Shown piece after piece: positions 23,876 through 31,183 of a stretch of 31,624 bases of DNA. The translations under genes and the position numbers were made by a program. The stretch's first letter is position 1. Every line of letters begins with the position of its first letter. The notes under the pieces were generated by a model. The model saw only the letters and a list, made by a program, of their open reading frames with translations. It did no database searches and had not been told where the DNA came from. Source of the stretch: Pelotomaculum sp. UBA3102 (GTDB lineage: Bacteria > Bacillota > Desulfotomaculia > Desulfotomaculales > Pelotomaculaceae); NCBI GenBank assembly GCA_002365865.1, contig DFAQ01000025.1, positions 1 through 31,624 on the forward strand. Direction: 5' to 3'.

Positions 23876-24972
23876 GAAAATGCATGCCTCCTAAACTCCT
23901 TTTTTCGCTCCAGCAAGTCTATAAAAGCCTCCAGCCGGGTTATAATGCCCGTTTTACCGGTATGTTCATCCATAATCAGAGTCAGAATCGGTATGCCGTA
24001 TTCCGTGCTTACTTCGGGCAATATGCTTTCAGCCACGATTTCGGGCATGCAAGTAAACGGGAAAACTTGAACCAGTCCGTCAAAACCCGCCCGGGCATAG
24101 TTAACCGCACTGCCCACTGTTTCTTGGCCGTGACCGCCCACAAAATGACGCAAATAGGGACTTGCCGCACTGCAGGCATCCTTCCTGGAACGTAATCCTT
24201 TGAGCATTCCCAGAAAAAGATGGTCGTTTACCCATTCACTTAAGTATATGGAACGATCCACTTCGGCTCCCAGGTACCCAATATGCCTCTCCACATCCAG
24301 GTTTGAATACGGTTCAAGCAAAGTAAAAATCTCACCGGTTAAACCAATTTTCAAAACCGGCCTGCTTTCGTCCAGCACTACCCCGGCCATTATTACACCG
24401 GCTCTTTTTTTTGCCCGGTCCAGTTCATTCGGTGAAGAAGCACTGTCAATCAGACTTAGAGCACTACGATAGGCAATATCGGTAGCGCCGAAGACCAATT
24501 CCCTCGGGCGTATTTTAAAGGCAGCCATTTCAATTTCATCAACAGCTCTGGCTTTCTGATAGCCGAAGCGAATAGCTTGAATCACCTGCCACCAGGAACG
24601 GTTCCCGGTAATATGCCTGATTTTATTAAACAACTCTGAAATATGCCTTTCAGGTGGCTCTATCACTATTAACTGAAATTCATACCCAATATCTTTTAAG
24701 ATCGCATACTCTATTTGGGCGTAATAACCAAAACGGCACGGACCACAGCCACCGGCCATGATAATCGTATCGGCTCCCAGTCCGTAAGCTTCAATAAAGT
24801 TGCCCAGATTAAGCTTTAGAGGCATGCAGGCAAATTCCGGACCGTACTTGACTCCGAGGGTTAGGGTTTTTTTACTGGAAGGCGGCGGAACTACCACGTC
24901 GACTCCCAGGTACTGCAGCATAGCCTTCAAACAAATATATAAATTCCCCATATGGGGGAAAGTAACGCGCAA
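23872..24972 (-). CDS. 2-hydroxyacyl-CoA dehydratase-like Fe-S subunit (366 residues)
   Basis: Homologue of HGD-D/DUF2229 proteins that hold Fe-S clusters reduced by the activase. Cysteines at Cys49 (FACMPLK), Cys76 and Cys79 (GGCGPCRFG) and Cys308 (FTCMPE) are the likely ligands. The C-terminal signature DEHTGKTGIITRLEAF starts exactly 27 residues after Cys308. The 325-residue upstream neighbour has the same Cys-to-Asp spacing, so the two are paralogues. TTG start with AGGAGG seven bases upstream, 42 bases after that neighbour and overlapping the activase start. It may be half of a heterodimeric dehydratase or a double-cubane-type reductase. The substrate cannot be named. Confidence 0.82.
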   Translation of the reverse strand: MRVTFPHMGNLYICLKAMLQYLGVDVVVPPPSSKKTLTLGVKYGPEFACMPLKLNLGNFIEAYGLGADTIIMAGGCGPCRFGYYAQIEYAILKDIGYEFQLIVIEPPERHISELFNKIRHITGNRSWWQVIQAIRFGYQKARAVDEIEMAAFKIRPRELVFGATDIAYRSALSLIDSASSPNELDRAKKRAGVIMAGVVLDESRPVLKIGLTGEIFTLLEPYSNLDVERHIGYLGAEVDRSIYLSEWVNDHLFLGMLKGLRSRKDACSAASPYLRHFVGGHGQETVGSAVNYARAGFDGLVQVFPFTCMPEIVAESILPEVSTEYGIPILTLIMDEHTGKTGIITRLEAFIDLLERKKEFRRHAFS

Positions 24973-25014
24973 TTGTCTACCTCCTTTGAACCGAACGCTA
25001 CTTACTTATACTCG

Positions 25015-25992
25015 CTAACTCACCCCGGCATTTCTCCAGCGCACCATATCCATAAAGGCTTCAATCCTCGTCACAATCCCGGTTTCTCCGGTATGCTCAT
25101 CCAGGGTCAAATTCAAAAAAGGCATTCCGGCGGCACGAGCTTCCCGTGCTATTAATTCACCCGTCATCGAGTCGGGGCCACAGGCAAAAGCAGCTACATG
25201 CACTATACCGCTTACATCACGCCGTTTAAAATAATGAAAAGCCGCTCCAATCATCCGCTGGCCCAGGGTCCAGAAAAGCTTTTTGGGCAGGCAGGCGGCA
25301 CAACTCCTTACTACCTGTTCAGACAGGTGTTCCGCCGTTACCACATTTGATCCCATTGCACGAAGTCGCCTGATTATATTCATATTGATATAAGAATCAT
25401 AAATATTGTATGGATGTCCGAGTAATGCAACCGTAAATTGTCCCTGACCCGGCCGTGGTTTGTTTCCCACTCCGTCTTCCAGCCCGGCTAAAGCCTCATC
25501 AGGCAGCAGTCCCAGCTGCAGCAGCTTAAAATATTTTTTTTGGGTTTTAAGAGAATAACGGTAGGCCCCTGAGATTTTAAAATAATTACCGGTAAAAAGC
25601 TTGCCTACCTCTTTGGCAGCAAAAAAGGCGTTTTTTTTACTTTTATAAAGGTTTACATTAATATCTATTAATGGAGGAAGACCGTCCAGGCACCGGACCA
25701 TATCGGGTAAGCCCAGAAATTTCGGACAAATATACTCGCGCTTTTTGATACTTACCATGCGCGGCAAAAAAATGTAATCCACTTTTCCGGCAAGATCCAG
25801 GACATGGCCAAAAGCCATTTTAATCGGCAGGCATACTTCGTCAACAGCATGTTTTAAGCCGTTGGCAAGAATCCCTTTTGTCGACGGGGATGAAAGCACC
25901 ACTTCAGCGCCCAATTCATGAAAAAAAGTCTGCCACATGGGGACATAGTAATAATATAGCAACGCTCTGGGAATGCCAACTTTTAAAGTCAT
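25015..25992 (-). CDS. Acyl-CoA dehydratase activase-related Fe-S subunit (DUF2229-like, 325 residues)
   Basis: First gene of the three-gene set. The ATG at 25992 has GGGAGG seven bases upstream; a longer frame from 26013 would put that site inside the gene. Cysteines at about 54 (EVCLPIK), 89 (YICPKF), 101, 231/234 (SCAACLPKK) and 271 (FACGPDS) are candidate cluster ligands. The tail DEHTGETGIVTRIEAFMDM matches the partner gene closely. The N-terminus (GIPRALLYYYYVPMWQTFF) is typical of DUF2229. In many anaerobes the same modules occur fused in very long activase proteins of over 1000 residues; here they are separate. It follows the spoVA terminator and a sigma-G-like promoter. The function is unknown. 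Confidence 0.82.
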   Translation of the reverse strand: MTLKVGIPRALLYYYYVPMWQTFFHELGAEVVLSSPSTKGILANGLKHAVDEVCLPIKMAFGHVLDLAGKVDYIFLPRMVSIKKREYICPKFLGLPDMVRCLDGLPPLIDINVNLYKSKKNAFFAAKEVGKLFTGNYFKISGAYRYSLKTQKKYFKLLQLGLLPDEALAGLEDGVGNKPRPGQGQFTVALLGHPYNIYDSYINMNIIRRLRAMGSNVVTAEHLSEQVVRSCAACLPKKLFWTLGQRMIGAAFHYFKRRDVSGIVHVAAFACGPDSMTGELIAREARAAGMPFLNLTLDEHTGETGIVTRIEAFMDMVRWRNAGVS

Positions 25993-26020
25993 CAATAATC
26001 CTCCCGAATACAATCATTTT

Positions 26021-26050
26021 AATTATGGACAAAAAAACAAAAAATTATGC
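26021..26050 (-). promoter_or_regulatory. Candidate sigma-G promoter of the dehydratase-like trio
   Basis: Minus strand GCATA (26046-26050), 18-base spacer, CATAATT (26021-26027). Against the sigma-G pattern GnATR-N18-CATnnTA there is one mismatch, at the last base. The ribosome site begins about 16 bases further on. The region is very AT-rich, so a chance match is possible. Confidence 0.35.
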
Positions 26051-26056
26051 TCCTTT

Positions 26057-26093
26057 AAAAAAATGCCCTGGTGGGACACTAATTTCCAGGAGC
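26057..26093 (-). terminator. Intrinsic terminator after the spoVA/spoVAF operon
   Basis: On the minus strand GC-t-CCTGG pairs with CCAGGGC (one bulged T, 14-base loop) and is followed by ATTTTTTT. Just downstream AGGAGC (26049-26054) could pair instead with GCTCCT of the 5' arm, giving an alternative structure. Confidence 0.7.
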
Positions 26094-26142
26094 AATGTAT
26101 CTTTTTCGGTTTAATTGCATTTCTTACGTTATCACGTTACTT

Positions 26143-27690
26143 TTATTTTTTCCGGTTCATACGCTTGCGCACCGGAGCAGTGATTACCTGGCGGTCACGG
26201 TCAATGGGTTTTAAAATACTGGGTCTGGTATTGTTTACAGGTACCGGCGTCCGTACCAGCACGCCTCCCAATGCCTTCAAATTAACGGGAACCAGCGGCC
26301 AGAGATAAGGAATACCAAAAGATCGGTTAAATGAGAGCCACACAAACAAAGCGACCACCCCAAGCACAAAACCGGGCACCCGGAAAAACGCGGTCAAAAT
26401 TAACAACCCCAAACGTACCAAACGATTGGCGTTAGCCATTTCGATAGTAGGGGTTAAATAGTTGCCAACTGCAACCACGGCAGTGTAAAGGACCACTTCC
26501 TGGGCAAAAAGACCTACCCTGGTGGCCATTTCCCCAACCAGGACTGCGGCAATAATACCCGTCGAGGTAGCAAGTGCTGTAGGGGTATGAATGGTGGCCA
26601 ACCTGATCATATCGATCGCAATTTCCGCAATAATAAATTGAAATATCAGCGGCACTTCTCCCGGTTCTTTTACTCCTATAAAAACCAACCACGGCGGCAA
26701 CAGTTCGGGATTATTAGCCAGGAGAAACCAGAAAGGTAAAAAAAACAAAGACACCGCCACCCCCATGAACCGTACCCAGCGCAGGTAAACCCCTACGGTG
26801 GGATTTTGCCGGTACTCTTCGGCGTGCTGCAGGTGATGGAAATAAGTGGCAGGAGCGATAATCACGCTGGGCGAGGTATCTACCAACACCAGCACGTGTC
26901 CTTCCAGCAGGTGCATTGCAGCCACATCCGGGCGCTCGGTATAACGCACTTTCGGAAAAGGATTCCAGAAAGTACCCGGGGTAATCAGTTCTTCCACCGA
27001 TTTTTCTCCCATCGGTATTCCGTCAACCTTTATGTAACTGATTTTTTCCTTGATACTGTTGACCAATTCAGGGTTTGCTATATCTTTAATGTAGCAAACC
27101 GCGACATCAGACTTGGAACGAATCCCCACCTGGAAATAATTCATGCGCAGCTTCGGATCCCTGATCCGTCTCCGGATTAAAGCAGTATTGAAAACCAGGG
27201 TTTCTACGAAGCCGTCCCTGGAGCCCCGGATCACCCTTTCCAGGTCAGGTTCGGCAGGATTGCGGACCGGGTAGGTCCGGGCGTCCATGATTATGGCTTG
27301 ATCCGACCCGTCCACCAGGATGGCCATGGGTCCGCTAAGTACCTTTTCAATAATATCTTCCATATATTCTACTTCATTTACTTCCGTATAGCCCAGGTGA
27401 TCCTGAAAAAGTTTCTTCAGGCCGTCGGGAAACATGTCCTTGCGTTCGAGGACCGTCAGGTTCTGCAGGACAAGGGCAACAACCTGGTCATTAGTAAGTC
27501 CGTCTACAAAAAGTAAAGTAGCTTTCTTACCTCCGATAACCAGGTTCCTGGTAAGGACGTCAAAACTTTCACTGATTCCCATCACCTGGTCCAACAGTCT
27601 GATATTATCTTCCAGATGCTTGCTGAGCTTGGTTTTTTCTTTGTTTTTATTGTTGTCTACTGCATCGGTTTGACGCAAATGAATATCCAC
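26143..27690 (-). CDS. spoVAF: SpoVAF/GerA-family spore germination protein
   Basis: Membrane protein of the GerA-receptor A-subunit family; SpoVAF is encoded at the end of spoVA operons. 515 residues. A soluble N-terminal half (about 1-300) contains the GerA blocks VDGLTNDQVV, LVDGSDQAIIMDAR, GSRDGFVETL and IRRRIRDPKL. The C-terminal half has several transmembrane segments, from about VRFMGVAVSLFFLPFWFLLAN onward. The GTG at 27690 is directly preceded by AGGA, which is too close; initiation at the TTG four codons later is possible. It lies 30 bases after spoVAE, and a small hairpin (27700-27714) lies between. A terminator follows. Confidence 0.92.
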   Translation of the reverse strand: MDIHLRQTDAVDNNKNKEKTKLSKHLEDNIRLLDQVMGISESFDVLTRNLVIGGKKATLLFVDGLTNDQVVALVLQNLTVLERKDMFPDGLKKLFQDHLGYTEVNEVEYMEDIIEKVLSGPMAILVDGSDQAIIMDARTYPVRNPAEPDLERVIRGSRDGFVETLVFNTALIRRRIRDPKLRMNYFQVGIRSKSDVAVCYIKDIANPELVNSIKEKISYIKVDGIPMGEKSVEELITPGTFWNPFPKVRYTERPDVAAMHLLEGHVLVLVDTSPSVIIAPATYFHHLQHAEEYRQNPTVGVYLRWVRFMGVAVSLFFLPFWFLLANNPELLPPWLVFIGVKEPGEVPLIFQFIIAEIAIDMIRLATIHTPTALATSTGIIAAVLVGEMATRVGLFAQEVVLYTAVVAVGNYLTPTIEMANANRLVRLGLLILTAFFRVPGFVLGVVALFVWLSFNRSFGIPYLWPLVPVNLKALGGVLVRTPVPVNNTRPSILKPIDRDRQVITAPVRKRMNRKK

Positions 27691-27720
27691 TCCTGGTTTA
27701 GATTCCCGGAATCTGAGACC

Positions 27721-28077
27721 TTAACTTCTCGGCCGGAAAGTAAGCGCAGCCAGGTAACCAAATACCACCGCCGCCGTGATACCTACAGCCGCTGCCGTAA
27801 CCCCCCCGCTAAAGGCGCCCAAAAGCCCGTTTTGCTTAACCCCGCTTATCGTTCCCTGGGCCAGCAAGTGCCCGAACCCGGACAAAGGTACCGTCGCTCC
27901 CGCGCCGGCCAAGTTGACCAGGGGTTGATACAGGCCAAAAGCGCTGATTATAGCACCCGCACTGACGAAGGTCACCAAAACGTGGGCCGGTGAAAATTTG
28001 TAACTGGTCAAGTCCATTAACAATTGGCCGATCACGCAGATTGCCCCGCCTATTACAAATGCCCAGAAATATTCCAC
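27721..28077 (-). CDS. spoVAE: Stage V sporulation protein AE (SpoVAEb type)
   Basis: Small membrane component of the SpoVA channel that moves Ca-dipicolinate into the forespore and out on germination. 118 residues with about three to four hydrophobic helices (FWAFVIGGAICVIGQLLMDL; GLLGAFSGGVTAAAVGITAAVV). It shares with SpoVAC the GAGAxVPLSGFGHLLAQG-type loop, as expected of the related AC/AE proteins. It starts three bases after the spoVAD stop, so it is translationally coupled to it. Confidence 0.94.
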   Translation of the reverse strand: MEYFWAFVIGGAICVIGQLLMDLTSYKFSPAHVLVTFVSAGAIISAFGLYQPLVNLAGAGATVPLSGFGHLLAQGTISGVKQNGLLGAFSGGVTAAAVGITAAVVFGYLAALTFRPRS

Positions 28078-28080
28078 TTG

Positions 28081-29103
28081 TTATCCCCCCTGCCTCATTT
28101 CTATGACCACCGCATGGCCGATACCGGGAATGGTTTCACCTTGCTGAACACTGCACGGACTGAGCAAGACACCGGTACCAATTCCGATGAATCTCTTGTA
28201 CATACCGGTCCTTAACTGCTCCATCAAGTAACCACAGGTGACAACTGCCGAACAGCCACAACCGCTGCCTCCGGCATGAACATCCTGGGAACCGTTGTAA
28301 ATCAAAACACCGCAATCGGCAAACCGGTCTCTAATCTCATAACCATTTTGCCTGACCAGTTGCTCTGCTAACTTTTTACCGAAAACACCCAGATCGCCGG
28401 TTATTATAAGGTCGTAATAATCGGGTTTTCGTCCGGTATCCTGCAAATGACACGTTATCGTATCAGCCGCTGCCGGTGCCATGGCAGAACCCATGTCCTG
28501 GGCATCACCTATGCCCATATCCATCACCTTACCGATAGTGGCATGGGTGATCACCGGTCCGCTTCCTTCCCTGGCCAGCAATGCAGCACCAGCTCCGGTA
28601 ACCGTCCACTGCGCGGTCATGGGACGTTGCAGTCCCAGTTCTGTAGGAAACCGGTACTGCCTTTCGGCAGTATTGTAATGACTTGAGGTTGCAATCAATA
28701 CCCTTTCTGCAAAACCACCGTCAATGAGCATCGCTCCCAGCGCCAATCCTTCGTACATGGTGGAACAGGCACCGTACAATCCCAAAAAAGGTATCGACAT
28801 ACTCCGGGCTGAAAAACCGGCTGAAATAATTTGGTTCAACAGATCCCCGGCCAGCATGAAGTCAACATCTTCCTTCTGAAGATTGGCCTTTTGCAGTGCT
28901 TTTTTCATAGCATCCATCATCATCTGCTTTTCGGCCTTTTCCCACGTGTTTTCTCCGTAATAGGTGTCGTAAACAATTTTATCAAAAGTTTTCCCCAGCG
29001 GGCCCTCCCCTTCCCTGGATCCTGCCACGGAAGCAGTGGAAATAATTACAGGAGGGTTTTGAAACCAAACGGTTTGCAGTCCGTTTTTTTTAGGCGCCAC
29101 CAA
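28081..29103 (-). CDS. spoVAD: Stage V sporulation protein AD
   Basis: Soluble thiolase-fold protein of the SpoVA complex that binds dipicolinic acid. 340 residues. Clear blocks are DVDFMLAGDLLNQIISA, GLYGACSTMYEGLALGA, ATSSHYNTAERQYRFPTELG, MGSAMAPAAADTI and GGSGCGCSAVVT. The start is TTG at 29103 (AAGGAGG seven bases upstream) or the adjoining GTG at 29100. It lies 12 bases after spoVAC. The spoVAC-AD-AE triad is the minimal DPA channel set; spoVAA and spoVAB, found in Bacillus, are absent here, as is usual in Clostridia. Confidence 0.96.
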   Translation of the reverse strand: MVAPKKNGLQTVWFQNPPVIISTASVAGSREGEGPLGKTFDKIVYDTYYGENTWEKAEKQMMMDAMKKALQKANLQKEDVDFMLAGDLLNQIISAGFSARSMSIPFLGLYGACSTMYEGLALGAMLIDGGFAERVLIATSSHYNTAERQYRFPTELGLQRPMTAQWTVTGAGAALLAREGSGPVITHATIGKVMDMGIGDAQDMGSAMAPAAADTITCHLQDTGRKPDYYDLIITGDLGVFGKKLAEQLVRQNGYEIRDRFADCGVLIYNGSQDVHAGGSGCGCSAVVTCGYLMEQLRTGMYKRFIGIGTGVLLSPCSVQQGETIPGIGHAVVIEMRQGG

Positions 29104-29115
29104 TTTTCGGCCTCC

Positions 29116-29574
29116 TTACGTAAAAAAATAATAAAAGATGCCGACCGCCCAAGCGGTTACGATACCCCAAACCAATACCGGCCCGGCAATGGTAAACAGC
29201 CTGGAACCCACTCCGAAAACCAATCCCTCGGCACGGTATTCCAGGGCCGATGAAACCATGGAATTGGCAAAACCGGTAATGGGAACAATACCGCCCGCAC
29301 CTCCAAAACGGCTTACCTCATCATATACTCCCACCCCGGTAAGAAAAGCCGCCAAAAACACCAGAGTAGCTGAAGTTGCCGCTGCAGCTTCGTTGACATT
29401 CAATCCCCGGTTCTGAAAAAAAGAAAGTATAAATTGGCCTAACAGGCAAATCAATCCGCCCACTATGAAAGCCCGGAATATATTGCACCATACTCTCGGC
29501 TTGGGCTTTATTTGATTAACAATTTCCGCATATTCCCGTTTTTGTTTTTCGGATATTACCATAGAGTCTGACAT
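29116..29574 (-). CDS. spoVAC: Stage V sporulation protein AC
   Basis: Membrane protein proposed to be the mechanosensitive pore for Ca-dipicolinate release. 152 residues: a cytoplasmic N-terminus, then about four transmembrane segments (FIVGGLICLLGQFILSFF; ATLVFLAAFLTGVGVYDE; VLVWGIVTAWAVGIFYYFF). The family loop GGAGGIVPITGFANSMVSSALE is shortened here to GAGGIVPITGFANSM. ATG start with GAGGTGA upstream. It is the first gene of the spoVA operon, directly after the terminator of the dodecin gene and a sigma-F/sigma-G-like promoter. Confidence 0.95.
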   Translation of the reverse strand: MSDSMVISEKQKREYAEIVNQIKPKPRVWCNIFRAFIVGGLICLLGQFILSFFQNRGLNVNEAAAATSATLVFLAAFLTGVGVYDEVSRFGGAGGIVPITGFANSMVSSALEYRAEGLVFGVGSRLFTIAGPVLVWGIVTAWAVGIFYYFFT

Positions 29575-29595
29575 AAATTACTTCACCTCAAAACA

Positions 29596-29625
29596 TATCG
29601 TTTCCCGTCCTTCCGCACCTTATGC
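29596..29625 (-). promoter_or_regulatory. Candidate sigma-F/sigma-G promoter of spoVAC
   Basis: Minus strand GCATA (29621-29625), 15-base spacer, GGAAACGATA (29596-29605): one mismatch to the sigma-F pattern GYWTA-N15-GGnrAnAnTw. A poorer sigma-G -10 overlaps. In B. subtilis spoVA is a sigma-G operon. The -35 abuts the T-tract of the dodecin terminator. Confidence 0.45.
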
Positions 29626-29650
29626 AAAAAGGACACCGGCCGGTGTCCTT
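29626..29650 (-). terminator. Intrinsic terminator after the dodecin gene
   Basis: A perfect 22-base palindrome (29629-29650, half-site AAGGACACCGG) is followed on the minus strand by a T run (29626-29630, partly inside the stem). It begins six bases after the dodecin stop and isolates spoVAC from the spoIIA transcript. Confidence 0.85.
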
Positions 29651-29656
29651 AATATT

Positions 29657-29851
29657 TTAGTCAGTATGTGCGATTTTTACATTAGCCTTATACTCCACCA
29701 AACGGCCGTTTTCTACATTGGCGGTGAAGTTTACTACTTCCACGGCCACAATATTATTCATGGTTTTTTCAGCTTCCGATATGGCCGACTGCACGGCGCC
29801 CTTCCAGCTGTCAGGAGATTCTCCTACCAGTTCTGACACTTTAACGTGCAC
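29657..29851 (-). CDS. Dodecin-family protein lacking the flavin-stacking Trp
   Basis: 64 residues with the full dodecin pattern: VSELVGESPDSWKGAV, a helix (AISEAEKTMNNI), then two strands (VAVEVVNFTANVENG; LVEYKANVKIAHTD). Dodecins form dodecameric shells that store flavins. The tryptophan that stacks on flavin in characterised members (Trp36 in Halobacterium; NVVWAEVV) is alanine here (Ala36 in NIVAVEVV), so classic flavin binding is doubtful. The start is GTG with AAGGGGGT upstream. It sits between sigF and spoVAC with its own sigma-G-like promoter and a private terminator. No terminator separates it from sigF, so it can also be read from the spoIIA transcript. A forespore role is inferred. 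Confidence 0.88.
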   Translation of the reverse strand: MHVKVSELVGESPDSWKGAVQSAISEAEKTMNNIVAVEVVNFTANVENGRLVEYKANVKIAHTD

Positions 29852-29885
29852 CCTTATACCCCCTTTATTTTTTTTAAAGCAGTTG

Positions 29886-29914
29886 TATTATGCCTAGGAA
29901 GCGGTTTTTTATGC
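29886..29914 (-). promoter_or_regulatory. Candidate sigma-G promoter of the dodecin gene
   Basis: Minus strand GCATA (29910-29914; TGCATA as hexamer), a 17-base spacer, then CATAATA (29886-29892). This is a near-perfect sigma-G promoter (TGnATA-N17-CATAnTA). The -10 element ends 34 bases before the GTG start. It is the best such match in the window. Confidence 0.6.
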
Positions 29915-29928
29915 AATTTCCTTCGATT

Positions 29929-30705
29929 TCAAGTGTCGCTGGTTTTTAAAAATTTTCTAAGCTTTTTTAAGGCCTGTCTTTCCAGACGGGAAATTTGTAC
30001 CTGGGAAAGTCCCAGACGCCCGGCAATATCTGACTGAGTTTTATCTTCGAAAAACCGCCAGGTAATAATCTGTCTGTCTCTTTCAGGAAGCCGGTTTAAA
30101 AGCTCTTTCATAGAAATACTTTCCAGCCACTGTGAATTCCCGCTCTCTTCACTTTTCAACTGGTCCAGAAGATAAATCGGGTCACCGTCATCCTGGTGCA
30201 AGGTTTCGTAGATAGAAGCCGGATTCTGAGCAGCTTCCAGGGCATTAACCACTTCTTCCCTGGACAAGCCCAGTTCGGCTGTCACCTCTCCAATCGTCGG
30301 TTCTCTTCCTAAACGCGCCGTAAGCAGGTCTCTTATCTGTTGCACTTTATACGCCGTTTCCTTTACGGAACGACTGACCTTGACCGGACTGTCGTCTCTT
30401 AAAAATCTCCTTATTTCGCCGATAATCATTGGAACTGCATAGGTAGAAAACTTAACATTATAATTTAAATCAAATTTATCTATAGCTTTCATAAGTCCGA
30501 TGCAACCGATCTGAAACAGGTCCTCCAATTCATAACCGCGATTTTGAAAACGTTTGACCAAGTTGAATACCAGCTTCAAGTTGCAATTAACCAGCTTGTC
30601 TCTGGCGCAACTGTCGCCCCCCCTGGCCTTTTTAAGTAAATCCTTAATTTCCCTGTCTTTCAATAATGGAAAACGGGGCAGGTTCATTTCAACCAACCTG
30701 CTCAT
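29929..30705 (-). CDS. sigF: Sporulation sigma factor sigma-F (SpoIIAC)
   Basis: First forespore-specific sigma factor, held inactive by SpoIIAB. About 258 residues. Region 2 shows ELEDLFQIGCIGLMKAIDKF and KFSTYAVPMIIGEIRRFLRDD; region 3 starts at VSRSVKETA; region 4 has the HTH DKTQSDIAGRLGLSQVQISRLERQAL. I chose the ATG at 30705, nine bases after AGGAG; an ATG at 30714 directly abuts that site. It is separated from spoIIAB by a few bases and is the third gene of spoIIA. Confidence 0.97.
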   Translation of the reverse strand: MSRLVEMNLPRFPLLKDREIKDLLKKARGGDSCARDKLVNCNLKLVFNLVKRFQNRGYELEDLFQIGCIGLMKAIDKFDLNYNVKFSTYAVPMIIGEIRRFLRDDSPVKVSRSVKETAYKVQQIRDLLTARLGREPTIGEVTAELGLSREEVVNALEAAQNPASIYETLHQDDGDPIYLLDQLKSEESGNSQWLESISMKELLNRLPERDRQIITWRFFEDKTQSDIAGRLGLSQVQISRLERQALKKLRKFLKTSDT

Positions 30706-30720
30706 TTTATTCATCTCCTA

Positions 30721-31170
30721 CTACTGTTCCGGATTGACCTGAGTAATCCTGGTAACAACCCTCTTGGCCATGATAACCTTGGTGCCGCAGCCTGGCTTAG
30801 AATCCACCTGAAAACTGTCCATAAAAGACTGCATAAAAACAAATCCAAGTCCTAAACGTTCATCAGCATCGGAAAAAGCAGGCTGCAGGACTTGATCAAT
30901 ATCTTCAATTCCCTTGCCGTCATCTTCCACCATGACCTCCAAACTATCAGCCGTCAAGGCTGCAAAAACTCTCACAAACCGGTCCGGGGCATTTTCGTAA
31001 CCATGGATAATAGAATTACTGACCGCCTCGGATACAGCGACCTTGATTTCTTCCAGATCGGCCAGAGTAAAGTCAAGCTGAGAAGCAAATGCCGCCACTG
31101 CTACCCTGGCAAAGGCCACGTTGGCCGGCAACCCTAAGAATTCTAATTTTATTTGATTCATATATTTCAT
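30721..31170 (-). CDS. spoIIAB: Anti-sigma-F factor / kinase SpoIIAB
   Basis: Binds and inhibits sigma-F and phosphorylates SpoIIAA. 149 residues, the usual length. The GHKL (Bergerat) ATP site is visible: N-box VSEAVSNSIIHGYEN, then VEDDGKGIED, and LGLGFVFMQSFMD and GCGTKVIM at the lid and end. ATG start with GGGGAG seven bases upstream, 13 bases after spoIIAA. Confidence 0.97.
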   Translation of the reverse strand: MKYMNQIKLEFLGLPANVAFARVAVAAFASQLDFTLADLEEIKVAVSEAVSNSIIHGYENAPDRFVRVFAALTADSLEVMVEDDGKGIEDIDQVLQPAFSDADERLGLGFVFMQSFMDSFQVDSKPGCGTKVIMAKRVVTRITQVNPEQ

Positions 31171-31183
31171 ATATTATCTCCCC

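Noticed and set aside
25993..26013. Longer start for the DUF2229-like gene
   Set aside because: The seven extra codons cover the GGGAGG ribosome site, which fits the ATG at 25992.
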